From UBA8108 sp965659285 (lineage in GTDB: Bacteria; Planctomycetota; UBA8108), in assembly GCA_965659285.1 (NCBI GenBank), contig CBFHWB010000028.1:1-32399 (forward strand): a stretch of 32,399 nt of DNA, written 5' to 3'. Numbering within the stretch: the first letter of the stretch is position 1; every line of letters begins with the position of its first letter. The notes beneath the pieces were generated by a model. That model did not search any database. It was not told the DNA's origin and worked only from the letters and a program-made list of their open reading frames with translations. Shown here one piece after another: positions 25,198 to 32,399 of the stretch. Position numbers and translations under genes: made by a program.

Positions 25198-27247
25198 GGT
25201 CCGCTGAGGGCTGCCAGCTCTCATCAAAGAAGCCCGAGGTCTTCGCCTTGCGCCCGTAAATTTTCCCCCCTTCCAGGGAGATGACGGCATAGTCGCCGCG
25301 GCGGGGGAAGAGGTAGGCGTTCGTACCTCTGAACTCCCGCTCGCCGAAGCTATGGCCGCTGTTGATGACCACGTAGTGCTCGGGGTCTTTAGGGTTCGGA
25401 TAGATGAGCATGGGAAGATGGGAGCCTGGATCGAAAGGGCCGGCTCCGGCGACTTTCAGCTTGTCGCTATCCCATTCCAGCGCGGCGGGGATCTCGGCCA
25501 GGAGCTCGGCGATCAGGGAGTTGCTGCCCGGGTCACCAAACAGGATGAGATGGGTCCCGCCCTTCCCGAGCCGGGTCTTGCGGTCTTCGATGGTCCGGAT
25601 GTCGCCGCGCAGCCACTTGGGGAATTCCTTTTCCAGTCTCTCGAGCTCCTGCAGGGCCCCGGCGTGGGCTCGCGGATGCATGGGCTTGCCGGTAGGGCGC
25701 ACACAGAGGAAGGAACCCATGAAGGCGTCGTCAATCGGTCCCTGCAGACCGTGGTTTTTTTCAAACGACCTGCCTCCCGGGTTGGCCAGGAGTCCCGGCA
25801 GCCAGCGTCCCTCGACAAGCTGGAAGGTCAGCGGCTCCGTCCCGGAGACCTTCTTCAGCTTCGGTCGCTGCCCATCGAGTTCGATGCCGGAGATCTTCCA
25901 TGGAGGGGAGAGGCTCAGCCGGGAAATATTCTTCGTCGAAAGCACGAGGCGGCCCTTTTCTTTTTTGTAGACCGCCCTGACTTCAGCTCTCGCCAGGTGT
26001 TTTTTGAGGCCTTTGATCTGTAGCCAGCGGCAGCGGTTGTAGCGCATCGTGTAGGTGACGAAGCGAAGCTCTTCGGGTTCAGCAGGCCGGGTCTCGAGCT
26101 GCTTCCTGATGAAGGCGGCCGAGATTTTCCGGCTCTCCGGATGGAACCGGTGTCCGGACTTCGGGCCGACGAGGAAGACCGCCCGCAGGCCGGCCGCTCC
26201 ATCCGATGGGAGCTCATCCAGCTTCCAGTTGAGGCCATCCTTGTTGAAACGGAAGCCGCCTGATTGCAGCGCCTCGCGGATATTGACCGAGGCCTGGAGC
26301 TGCTTGTCGAGCTCCCCACCGTAGCCGATGGTCGGTACGTTGAAGGCGTTGAGGGAGTAGTCGACCGCGTCGTAAATATGGAGAGCCTTCCTGTGGTGGA
26401 GGGGAACCTCCTTGAGCCGGGCATATTTTATGGTGTCGCTGAAGCCGGCCCCTGCCTCCACGGCGCCCCAGCGGCCCGGGTCGTGGAGACCGATATGCCA
26501 GGCTCCGGCTCCACCCATGGAGAAGCCGCGCAGGACAATCCTGGTGGGATCGATTCGGTACTGGCGTTCGACCGAGGCGAGAGCCTCGTAGACATCGACC
26601 TCGCCTGCCCAGCGGTAGGCGTTGTTGGTCCTGCCGAAGACGTGCAGCTCGAAATGTTTGCGTGTAGGGGGCTGCCTGGAATCATGCTTGGCCAGGAAGC
26701 TGACCTCGCTGAGGCGTCCGTTGCGTCCGTGAAGAACCAGGTCGAGGCGAAGGGGGGTCTTCCCATCGTAGTCCCCTGGTATGACCAGGCCGTAGGGCTG
26801 GACGCTTTCGTCGATTTTTGAGCGGTAGGCGCGCGCGAGGCGGCCGGTAGCTTTCAGCCAGGGAGCCTTTCCTTCCTCGAGCGCCGCGGCACGTTCGAGA
26901 CCGGCATCGAGAACCTTCACCGCCTTGGCAACGTAGCTCTTGTCGTAGAACTCTTCAGGGTAGCGCAGCAGCCACTCGGCCGCCTTGGCGTAGACCTCAA
27001 CATCGAGGAAGCGGTCCTCGGGGATCCGGATCACCGCGGCTTTTTTCCAGAGCCTGTCGAGGCGCTCCCGCAGCTTTTCGAGTTTTCCCCTGATCTTCCC
27101 GAGCTCTTTTTCGGTCGGGACATAGGGATCCGCGGCGCCGGCCCAGCGGCCTGGAAAGCCGGCCAGTACGCATAGCAGGAGGAAGACGGAGCCGGGAAGG
27201 GCAGGCAGGCGCTTCCGCGCCGCCCCCTGGTCAGCAAGCCTGTTCAT
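25178..27247 (-). CDS. Exported alpha/beta hydrolase, prolyl-oligopeptidase/PHB-depolymerase-like
   Basis: A 689-residue protein with a signal peptide (VFLLLCVLAGFPGRWAGAA). A helical, charged N-terminal part (about 40-150, possibly coiled coil) precedes an alpha/beta hydrolase domain. The nucleophile elbow GFSMGGAGAW places Ser243 as catalytic; LDLVLHGRNG is the preceding oxyanion-type strand. The likely catalytic His is near residue 366 in SGHRFHP. The C-terminal third carries LILFGDPGSNSLIA, YPNPKDPEHYVVINSGHSFG and RGTNAYLFPRRGDYAV, a pattern I associate with planctomycete peptidase S9-like proteins. It likely cleaves an ester or peptide outside the cytoplasm; the substrate is unknown. 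The start is 14 bases after the NIPSNAP stop, suggesting an operon. Its final 20 bases overlap the convergent repeat-protein gene. Confidence 0.88.
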   Translation of the reverse strand: MNRLADQGAARKRLPALPGSVFLLLCVLAGFPGRWAGAADPYVPTEKELGKIRGKLEKLRERLDRLWKKAAVIRIPEDRFLDVEVYAKAAEWLLRYPEEFYDKSYVAKAVKVLDAGLERAAALEEGKAPWLKATGRLARAYRSKIDESVQPYGLVIPGDYDGKTPLRLDLVLHGRNGRLSEVSFLAKHDSRQPPTRKHFELHVFGRTNNAYRWAGEVDVYEALASVERQYRIDPTRIVLRGFSMGGAGAWHIGLHDPGRWGAVEAGAGFSDTIKYARLKEVPLHHRKALHIYDAVDYSLNAFNVPTIGYGGELDKQLQASVNIREALQSGGFRFNKDGLNWKLDELPSDGAAGLRAVFLVGPKSGHRFHPESRKISAAFIRKQLETRPAEPEELRFVTYTMRYNRCRWLQIKGLKKHLARAEVRAVYKKEKGRLVLSTKNISRLSLSPPWKISGIELDGQRPKLKKVSGTEPLTFQLVEGRWLPGLLANPGGRSFEKNHGLQGPIDDAFMGSFLCVRPTGKPMHPRAHAGALQELERLEKEFPKWLRGDIRTIEDRKTRLGKGGTHLILFGDPGSNSLIAELLAEIPAALEWDSDKLKVAGAGPFDPGSHLPMLIYPNPKDPEHYVVINSGHSFGEREFRGTNAYLFPRRGDYAVISLEGGKIYGRKAKTSGFFDESWQPSADLSGSEQ

Positions 27248-27261
27248 TTTTCCAGTTCAGC

Positions 27262-27690
27262 CTAGCGGATCGGAGAATAGTCGGTCGGGTTGAAGAATTG
27301 AGCCTCAACCTTGGTGACGACCGGTCCATCTTTCTTGGAGTCGGCCCAGGCCTTCTTCCAGGCCTCGTCTCCCATGAAACCCTTCCAGGACTTCTTGCGC
27401 GCTTCCATGTTCGGGTAGGCGAGGATGTAGACCAGGGTTTCGGGCTTGTCGGTCGGGGTCCAGTAGCCGATCAGGGTCATGCCGTGCTTCACGAAGAGGT
27501 AGTTGGTGTGTTCGCGGAAGCGTTTGTGCAGCACATCGAGCCTTCCCTCGGCGGTGGTGTAGGTGCGCATCTCGAACACCCGGGCCTTGAGCCCCTCATC
27601 GGCGGAGACTTTTGAGCCGGGCTGCAGCAGGAGGGCCGCGCCGCAGAGAATACTCAGAAGGGAAACGGCAAGAAGGATACGTGACTTCAT
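27262..27690 (-). CDS. NIPSNAP-family protein with signal peptide
   Basis: A 142-residue protein. MKSRILLAVSLLSILCGAALLL is a signal peptide, with a Cys at position 16 that is inside the hydrophobic core and not an obvious lipobox. FEMRTYTTAEGRLDVLHKRF, then LFVKHGMTLIGYWTP and ETLVYILAYPNMEARKKSW, match the NIPSNAP ferredoxin-like fold (dimeric alpha/beta barrel). The biochemical role of bacterial NIPSNAPs is unknown; exported forms are common in planctomycetes. The ATG has AGGAGT 7 bases upstream. First gene of a probable two-gene operon with the hydrolase. Confidence 0.9.
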   Translation of the reverse strand: MKSRILLAVSLLSILCGAALLLQPGSKVSADEGLKARVFEMRTYTTAEGRLDVLHKRFREHTNYLFVKHGMTLIGYWTPTDKPETLVYILAYPNMEARKKSWKGFMGDEAWKKAWADSKKDGPVVTKVEAQFFNPTDYSPIR

Positions 27691-27773
27691 GATAGGACTC
27701 CTGGTCGTAGAACATGGATGTAGAAGGAAAAAGAAGAGTGCCGGGCCCGGGTGGGATCGACGACAGAACGCCT

Positions 27774-27803
27774 ATTACAAACTACATCCCCGCCTTGCCA
27801 CAA
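27774..27803 (-). promoter_or_regulatory. Possible promoter of the NIPSNAP-hydrolase operon
   Basis: On the minus strand TTGTGG (27803-27798) and TGTAAT (27779-27774) are 18 bases apart. The -10 matches five of six bases and the -35 only three. It lies about 83 bases before the NIPSNAP ATG, in the 169-base gap after the permease gene. Confidence 0.3.
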
Positions 27804-27859
27804 GTGCCAAGCATCGAAAGAGGGCGCCTCGGTCGGGTCTCCGCGGCGCCGGGTGGAGC

Positions 27860-29272
27860 TCAGCTGTACCGCAGTCCCTCGGTCGGGAGCTTCTTTGCCG
27901 CCCGCCGCGCGGGGATGAGGCTTGCCAGCAGGCTGACCACCACGGTCGTGATGATGATGAAGGCGAGATCTTCAATGCGGAATTTAACCGGGATGTGGTC
28001 AAGGTAGTAAACGTCCTGGGGGAAGACCTCCAGGCCGGTGAGGAGATGGATCCAGCGCTGGAAGGTGTTGATGCCCATTCCGAAGGAGATCCCGAAGAGA
28101 GTTCCCAGGGCAAGGCCGCTCAGGCAGATGCTGGTGCCGGCGAAGAAGAAGAGGTTGGCGACCCCTGTGCTTGTCGCGCCGATGGACTGGAGTACGCCGA
28201 TGTCGCGGCCTTTTTCGACCACCTGTACCGTGAGGATGATGAAGATCATGAACCCGGCGAAGAGGATCACCACCCCGAGGATGATGCTGACGATGATCTT
28301 TTCCGCCTTGACCGCGTTGAGGAGCGTGGCCCTGGCTTCCCTCCAGGTCTCGGTTTTTACAAAGAGAACCTCGGCTTTTTCGAGCTCAGCCTCGAGTTTC
28401 CGTTTGAGAGCCGGCAGGGCTTGCGGCCCGGCGTGTTCAGGGTCCACCGAGACCCTGATGCCGGAGACCTTCATGTTGCCCCCCGCGTCGGTGAGCTCCA
28501 GGTACTGGTTGGCTTCCCGGAGCCGCATGAAGATTCCCTTGGCGTCCAGCTCGTAGAGTCCGGTCTTGAAGTAGCCCGCGACGAGGAATTCCTGCTCCGC
28601 AGGCCGGGCGCCATCGGCGGTGAACGAGGTGAGCCGGATGACGGATCCCGGGAGCAGGCCGCTCTCTGCTCCGATGACGACTGGCGGCAACAAGGTTCGC
28701 CAGTGAAACCGTTCCCGCATGTGTTCAGGAGCTACTCCCTGGGCTTCCCAGAGATCTTTCTTCAGCCATTTCTCCGAAAAGAGTTTACGGGAGGTTCGAG
28801 GCTGGGCATGAAACAGCCTGCGGGCACGCGCCCGGTAAGGTTCGAAACCGGCTGGCAACCTGCTGTCGAATCGGGGTTCTTTCGGTACGGCCTCCAGCAT
28901 CGCATCGAGCTCTTTACTGGAGGTCTCGTTGTCGAGATCCACTGCGGTGATCAGCATATCCTCGGTGCCGCGGCCCGAGGGGGAAGTATAGAGCGCGAAG
29001 GTCTGCACGAAGGCCGCGGTGCTCTCTACCCCGTCCACCTGCTCCAGGCTCTTGCGGAGCTCTTCAGGGTTTTCCAGTCCGAGGAACATCTTGCTTTCAA
29101 CGACGATGTCGCTGGTGGTACCCCGGATCCGGTCCTGCATCTCGCTGCGGAAGCCCTCCATCACGGCGACCACGATGATCAACACCGTCACGCTCAGGGT
29201 CACGGCGAGAAGGGCCGCGACGGTGATGAAACGGGAGCAGATATATTTGTAGGCGATCCACCAGCGGTACAT
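27860..29272 (-). CDS. ABC transporter permease, LolC/LolE (FtsX) type
   Basis: A 470-residue inner-membrane protein with the LolC/E topology. One N-terminal helix (FITVAALLAVTLSVTVLIIVVAVMEGF, about 15-41) is followed by a large periplasmic MacB_PCD-like domain to about residue 315. Three helices then form the FtsX domain: VSIILGVVILFAGFMIFIIL, SICLSGLALGTLFGISFG and FIIITTVVVSLLASLIPA, ending RRAAKKLPTEGLRYS, the conserved tail of this family (PxxRAAxxxPxEALR). It would extract lipoproteins or similar cargo with an ATPase. No ATPase gene is present in the window, upstream or downstream. No clear ribosome site precedes the ATG. It is divergent from the HEAT-repeat gene. Confidence 0.9.
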   Translation of the reverse strand: MYRWWIAYKYICSRFITVAALLAVTLSVTVLIIVVAVMEGFRSEMQDRIRGTTSDIVVESKMFLGLENPEELRKSLEQVDGVESTAAFVQTFALYTSPSGRGTEDMLITAVDLDNETSSKELDAMLEAVPKEPRFDSRLPAGFEPYRARARRLFHAQPRTSRKLFSEKWLKKDLWEAQGVAPEHMRERFHWRTLLPPVVIGAESGLLPGSVIRLTSFTADGARPAEQEFLVAGYFKTGLYELDAKGIFMRLREANQYLELTDAGGNMKVSGIRVSVDPEHAGPQALPALKRKLEAELEKAEVLFVKTETWREARATLLNAVKAEKIIVSIILGVVILFAGFMIFIILTVQVVEKGRDIGVLQSIGATSTGVANLFFFAGTSICLSGLALGTLFGISFGMGINTFQRWIHLLTGLEVFPQDVYYLDHIPVKFRIEDLAFIIITTVVVSLLASLIPARRAAKKLPTEGLRYS

Positions 29273-29311
29273 GAGAGTTATAGAGGGGATTCTATCCGCA
29301 GAGTTTTTTTA

Positions 29312-29339
29312 TTGAACCCTAAAGAGCACTTCTTAGGAT
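29312..29339 (+). promoter_or_regulatory. Possible promoter of the HEAT-repeat gene
   Basis: TTGAAC (29312-29317) and TAGGAT (29334-29339) are 16 bases apart, four of six matches each, in the divergent gap 55 bases before the GTG start. Confidence 0.4.
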
Positions 29340-29393
29340 ATCCTGCCGTCTCGGGCTACCGCGGACGATTTTTTCTCTTACCAGGTTCTTTTT

Positions 29394-30689
29394 GTGACAG
29401 AGCTGAGCGACCAGGATCCTTCCAGCGAGAAGGGCGAGGCGGACTTTTCCAGCGAGCGCTTGCTTGATGAGCTGACGCTTGAGCTGATGTATATACCCGA
29501 GTTTGACGTCGAGGACCTGCGCTATTGGTTCGCTCCTTCATTTGAATCGCCCAAGGCTGTTTACCAGCAGCTGGCCAACGACCCGAACAGGCATTGGGGA
29601 GCCTACTACACCAGGAAAGGTTGGGAGTTTGTTTTCTCCGAGGGTCCGCCGGCGGGCGAGGGTCCTTTCAGGGTGAGGAAGGGCGGGACTCGTCTCGAGA
29701 TCGTCGACAGGGGAAGGTTCTTCAGCCCGAAGCCGGCCATCCGTCTCGGCGGCTCAGCTGAGTCTCTGCAATTGGCGGGGATTGAGAAGAGCCAGCCCAT
29801 CAATCCCTGGAGGCCGAATTACCTGAAGAGCCTGAACTTTATCAGGAAGCAGTATACCTGGGAGCACAACGAGTTGCCGAATAAGGTGGTGCTGGCTTTC
29901 TACGCGATTGAGGAATGCGGTGAATTTTCCGGCAGCCAGGCCTGGGTCAACGCCGAGCGGATTTTTATGCAGAGCGACTCCGAAGCCCTGAGATCTACGC
30001 TCAGCGATTTCTTCTTCCGCCGTCCTGAAGATTTTGAGCTCGGCTCAGAGATCTGCCTGCGTGTACTCGGGCGCCTTGGAGAGGATGGCTTCGCGAAGCT
30101 GCTCGAGCTGGCGAAACACCCGATCACGAGAAAACGCAGGCATGTCGCCGCGATTCTCGGCAAGCTCTGTGATGGTCAGCCGGGCGGAATTGAGACCCTG
30201 TTGCTGCTCGCTGATGATGAAGATTTCGGGGTTCGGGACGAGGCTCTGAAGGCCCTGGCAGGCGTGGGAGTGGATGCGGCCACCGATACCGATGGGAAGG
30301 TCGCCTCGTTGCTGGACGCGGATGATCTCAGACACCAGGTCTGGGCCGCGGCGGCTTACCTCAAGGGGGGAGATGAAGAGAAGCGGAAGTTCCTTGTGCA
30401 ACTCGTCAAGGACAGCGAGCGCACGTTGAGCGAACTGGGCGACCTGGGCGAAATCGTCGTTCAGCTACAGCTCGTGGATGTCACTCCCTTTCTGATCAAG
30501 CGGTTTAAGTCCGGAAGCGACGACATTGCCCTGGATGCGATGGAGGCTCTGTCGGCGCTCACCGGGATCGCGCTCGAGTACTCGGTGCTGAACGACGCGG
30601 AGGCGAAACGCTCAGCGGCGAAGGAGCTCAATCGCTGGTGGGAAGAGTGCAAGCGGGCACGCGGCGCCCTCAGGAAGGGCGGCGGTTAA
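29394..30689 (+). CDS. HEAT-repeat protein of unknown function
   Basis: A 431-residue soluble protein with a GTG start (29394). The N-terminal 150 residues are Glu/Asp-rich with an unclassified domain containing several Trp and Tyr (RYWFAPSFE, RHWGAYYTRKGWEF). Residues about 185-425 are helical and show HEAT/PBS-lyase-like repeats, clearest at HVAAILGKL, VRDEALKALAGVG, VWAAAAYLKGG and ALDAMEALSALTG. HEAT arrays bind other proteins. No enzyme motif seen, and no signal peptide, so probably cytoplasmic. It converges on tsf, with 43 bases between stops. Confidence 0.8.
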   Translation: MTELSDQDPSSEKGEADFSSERLLDELTLELMYIPEFDVEDLRYWFAPSFESPKAVYQQLANDPNRHWGAYYTRKGWEFVFSEGPPAGEGPFRVRKGGTRLEIVDRGRFFSPKPAIRLGGSAESLQLAGIEKSQPINPWRPNYLKSLNFIRKQYTWEHNELPNKVVLAFYAIEECGEFSGSQAWVNAERIFMQSDSEALRSTLSDFFFRRPEDFELGSEICLRVLGRLGEDGFAKLLELAKHPITRKRRHVAAILGKLCDGQPGGIETLLLLADDEDFGVRDEALKALAGVGVDAATDTDGKVASLLDADDLRHQVWAAAAYLKGGDEEKRKFLVQLVKDSERTLSELGDLGEIVVQLQLVDVTPFLIKRFKSGSDDIALDAMEALSALTGIALEYSVLNDAEAKRSAAKELNRWWEECKRARGALRKGGG

Positions 30690-30732
30690 GTCGGTATCCC
30701 CCGGGGACGGGGAGATGGAGCCTTGCGAGTTA

Positions 30733-31635
30733 TTACTCCTCGGCCGTTTCCGTCTCGGTTTCTGACGATTCCGCGTCGGCCGCGTCGGTGGCGATGTAGC
30801 AGTAGTCGGTGACGGTTACTCCGGTTCCACTCGCCTCGACCGAGTCCTGCACCGAGCGCTTCTGATCGTCACGGATAAACTCCTGTTCGAGGAAGCACTG
30901 CTCGGCGATGAACTTGTTGATCTGCCCTTCGACAATCTTCTCGAGGATCTCTTCCGGCTTGTTGGCGTTCTTTTCGTCGTTCTGGGCCGCGGCCAGGCGA
31001 ATTTCTTTTTCCTTGGCGACGATCTCCGGATCGAGCTTGTCCCGCGAGAGACATTGCGGTACCGAGAAGACAATGTGCATGCCGAGGTCTTTTCCAAGGG
31101 TGCCCACTGCTTCATCGGCGGCGCTTCCGCCGGCGAGACCGACCATGCCGGCCTTTCGATTGTCGAAATGGACATACTGGACAACGGCGTCGGCTTCGAT
31201 GAGGGAGAAGCCCCCAATTGAGATGTTTTCACGCAGCCGGTTGATCAACTCGGTGACGCCATCCTTGACGCTGCCGCCTCCGGACATGGGGGTTTCCAGG
31301 AGAGCGCCGCGGTCGGCGGGCTTGGCGGCTCCGATTACCGCGACCAGGTCCTGGACGAACTTCTGGAAATCTTCATTGTTGGCGACCGGCTCGGTTTCGC
31401 AGCAGACGCTGACCAGGGCTCCAAGCTTGCCATCGTCGGATACGTAGCTTCCGATCAGACCCTGCTCGGCTTTTCTTCCGGCCAGCTTGGCTTCCGCCTT
31501 GGCTCCGGATTTTCTGAGTTCGTCAATGGCCAGGGAGATGTCGCCATCCGCCTTTTCGAGAGCCTGCTTGCACTCCATCATCGGGAGGCCGGTTTTTTCA
31601 CGAAGTTCTTTTACACTTTTTGCGTCAATTCCCAT
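30733..31635 (-). CDS. tsf: Translation elongation factor Ts
   Basis: A 300-residue EF-Ts, the GDP-GTP exchange factor of EF-Tu. The N-terminal UBA-like domain reads VKELREKTGLPMMECKQALE, and GDISLAIDELRKSG follows, as in all EF-Ts. The motif that normally reads TDFVAxN is TEPVANN at 81-87, changing the conserved Asp-Phe pair (Asp80 and Phe81 in E. coli) that contacts EF-Tu. I recall similar changes in other planctomycete EF-Ts, so this may be a lineage trait. The C-terminus ends in an acidic Asp/Glu/Ser tail. AGGAG lies 8 bases before the ATG, inside a small hairpin. rpsB is not next to it; the upstream gene encodes an EF-hand protein. Confidence 0.96.
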   Translation of the reverse strand: MGIDAKSVKELREKTGLPMMECKQALEKADGDISLAIDELRKSGAKAEAKLAGRKAEQGLIGSYVSDDGKLGALVSVCCETEPVANNEDFQKFVQDLVAVIGAAKPADRGALLETPMSGGGSVKDGVTELINRLRENISIGGFSLIEADAVVQYVHFDNRKAGMVGLAGGSAADEAVGTLGKDLGMHIVFSVPQCLSRDKLDPEIVAKEKEIRLAAAQNDEKNANKPEEILEKIVEGQINKFIAEQCFLEQEFIRDDQKRSVQDSVEASGTGVTVTDYCYIATDAADAESSETETETAEE

Positions 31636-31643
31636 TTCGATAA

Positions 31644-31670
31644 CTCCTAGGGAGCCCCGTGTTCAAGGGG
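31644..31670 (-). promoter_or_regulatory. Twin hairpins over the tsf ribosome-binding site
   Basis: On the tsf transcript CCCC, loop of 8, GGGG (31670-31655) is followed directly by CTCC, loop CTA, GGAG (31654-31644). The second pairs out the AGGAG ribosome site. Stems are only 4 base pairs, so stability is uncertain. Confidence 0.35.
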
Positions 31671-31798
31671 CGTAAGTTCAATGCTATTACCATGATCCGG
31701 GCTTTCCGGAGCCGAATACAATCCCTCAAAAAAACACTGAAAGCTCCGGATGTCAAGGACATGCTGAAGAAGAGCGGGGCCAATAAAAAAACGGCATA

Positions 31799-31840
31799 AA
31801 AAAAGCGGGATTCCAGCGGTCTGTTCCGCCAGGGTCCCGT
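31799..31840 (-). terminator. Rho-independent terminator of the EF-hand gene
   Basis: Read on the minus strand, arms at 31840-31827 and 31820-31807 form a 14-position stem (10 Watson-Crick pairs, 2 G-T pairs, 2 mismatches) with a 6-base loop, then C and seven T. It lies 36 bases after the EF-hand stop codon, the right place and strand. Confidence 0.85.
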
Positions 31841-31875
31841 TCGACCAGTCCCAGTCCAGTCAGCCGGCTTCGAGA

Positions 31876-32399
31876 TCAGCTCCGTGCCCAGACACCCCAG
31901 ACGCGCAGATACTCGGGGATAACCAGCGAGCCATCGTTGTTGGTGTCGAGCGCCTTGAAGACCTCACCGGCCAGTTCCTCGTCGGCAATCTTCTTGCTCG
32001 CCAGGAGTTCCTTCGCTGTCAACTTGTTGTCTTTGTTGGCGTCCATCGTCCTGAAGATTTCCTTGGCCTCGTCCGTGATGATCCGGTTTTCGACATACTC
32101 ATCTTCTGAGACGACGTCATCCTTATTGGAGTCCGAGGCCTGGAAGATGCCTGCGCGGGCCTGGGGAGTCATGTAGCGGCCATTCTCGACGTATTCTTTC
32201 CGGGAGTGTTTTCCGTCGCGGTTTGTATCGGTAAAACCGAAGGTGCGCCGGTAGTTCGCCCTCTGTGACTCGCTGACCCCTTTGACTCCCTTGAAGCCGA
32301 ACAGGGTCAGGATCTGCTGCGGCGAGTGGCCTTTAATGATCACTTCGCCTTCATCATCTTTGGGCCCGGGCCGCCCGCGGCGTTCGCCGCCTTCGGGTC
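31876..32399 (-). CDS. EF-hand calcium-binding protein, 5' end cut by window edge
   Basis: At least 174 residues, open to the right edge, so the N-terminus (and any signal peptide) lies outside the window. Four EF-hand loops are visible: DTNRDGKHSRKE, DSNKDDVVSEDE, DANKDNKLTAKE and DTNNDGSLVIPE, each with acidic residues at positions 1, 3, 5 and 12. They are spaced about 30-40 residues apart. Residues before them are Gly/Pro/Ala-rich (AAGGPGPKDD). A GTG at 32343 could be a start, but the upstream frame is open and of similar character. It probably binds calcium in the envelope; such proteins are common in planctomycetes. A strong terminator follows, so it is separate from tsf. Confidence 0.85.
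   Translation of the reverse strand, partial: PEGGERRGRPGPKDDEGEVIIKGHSPQQILTLFGFKGVKGVSESQRANYRRTFGFTDTNRDGKHSRKEYVENGRYMTPQARAGIFQASDSNKDDVVSEDEYVENRIITDEAKEIFRTMDANKDNKLTAKELLASKKIADEELAGEVFKALDTNNDGSLVIPEYLRVWGVWARS

Noticed and set aside
23392..25290. 632-codon minus-strand open frame near the end of the second giant protein
   Set aside because: Same shadow composition, and it runs into the hydrolase gene's coding end.
27740..27790. Palindrome CCGGGCCCGG in the NIPSNAP leader as an operator
   Set aside because: Short GC palindromes are expected by chance at this base composition, and only one copy is seen.
27563..29467. 634-codon plus-strand open frame opposite the NIPSNAP and permease genes
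   Set aside because: Asp/Glu/His-rich shadow; both minus-strand genes match known families throughout.
1..32399. tRNA, rRNA, CRISPR array, insertion sequence or phage genes
   Set aside because: I scanned gaps and strands by eye and found no cloverleaf, spaced direct repeats, transposase or integrase motifs.

Overview
This window looks like ordinary chromosome of a high-GC member of the Planctomycetota or a near PVC relative. The main markers are a 1100-residue dehydrogenase-like/HEAT/CxxCH haem-binding protein of the Pirellula/Verrucomicrobia type, an alpha/beta hydrolase with the planctomycete-style C-terminal extension, a NIPSNAP protein with a signal peptide, two giant membrane-anchored proteins built from carboxypeptidase-regulatory-like repeats, a secreted-looking EF-hand protein, and an EF-Ts whose TDFV motif reads TEPV. 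Lineage is inferred from gene content alone; there is no rRNA in the window.

Layout. 1-5186 (minus strand): haem-binding protein, MFS transporter and an SRPBCC/AHSA1-like protein cut by the left edge, all in one direction. 5350-7122 (+): an Nramp-like transporter lacking the usual metal-binding motif. 7119-9160: a SprT-like/DUF2786 protein (-), a 97-residue unknown (+) and a one-helix Pro/Glu-rich protein (-). 9289-10117: a YkgJ-like cysteine-cluster protein (+), a terminator, and a 39-residue basic protein resembling ribosomal protein bL37 (-). 10367-17034 (+): nitrilase-family amidohydrolase, class III sirtuin, an 11-repeat surface protein and an O-methyltransferase. 17118-20403 (-): ribosomal protein bL33 and leucyl-tRNA synthetase. 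20637-25197 (+): FmdB-type zinc ribbon and a second giant anchored protein. 25178-29272 (-): hydrolase, NIPSNAP protein and a LolC/E-type ABC permease. 29394-30689 (+): HEAT-repeat protein. 30733-32399 (-): EF-Ts and an EF-hand protein cut by the right edge.

How the genes relate. Housekeeping translation genes (leuS, rpmG, tsf, the bL37-like gene) are scattered singly, and tsf does not sit beside rpsB. The likely operons are haem protein-MFS (8-base gap), NIPSNAP-hydrolase (14-base gap) and repeat protein-methyltransferase (31-base gap). The two giant repeat proteins share an architecture (N-terminal membrane anchor, low-complexity linker, many beta-sandwich repeats) and are probably cell-envelope components.

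No insertion sequence, integrase, CRISPR array, tRNA or rRNA was seen, and no gap between genes exceeds 300 bases. I find no convincing new defence or mobile system. The most interesting leads are the non-canonical Nramp-like transporter, the tiny bL37-like gene, the structured leaders of leuS and tsf, and the giant repeat proteins.
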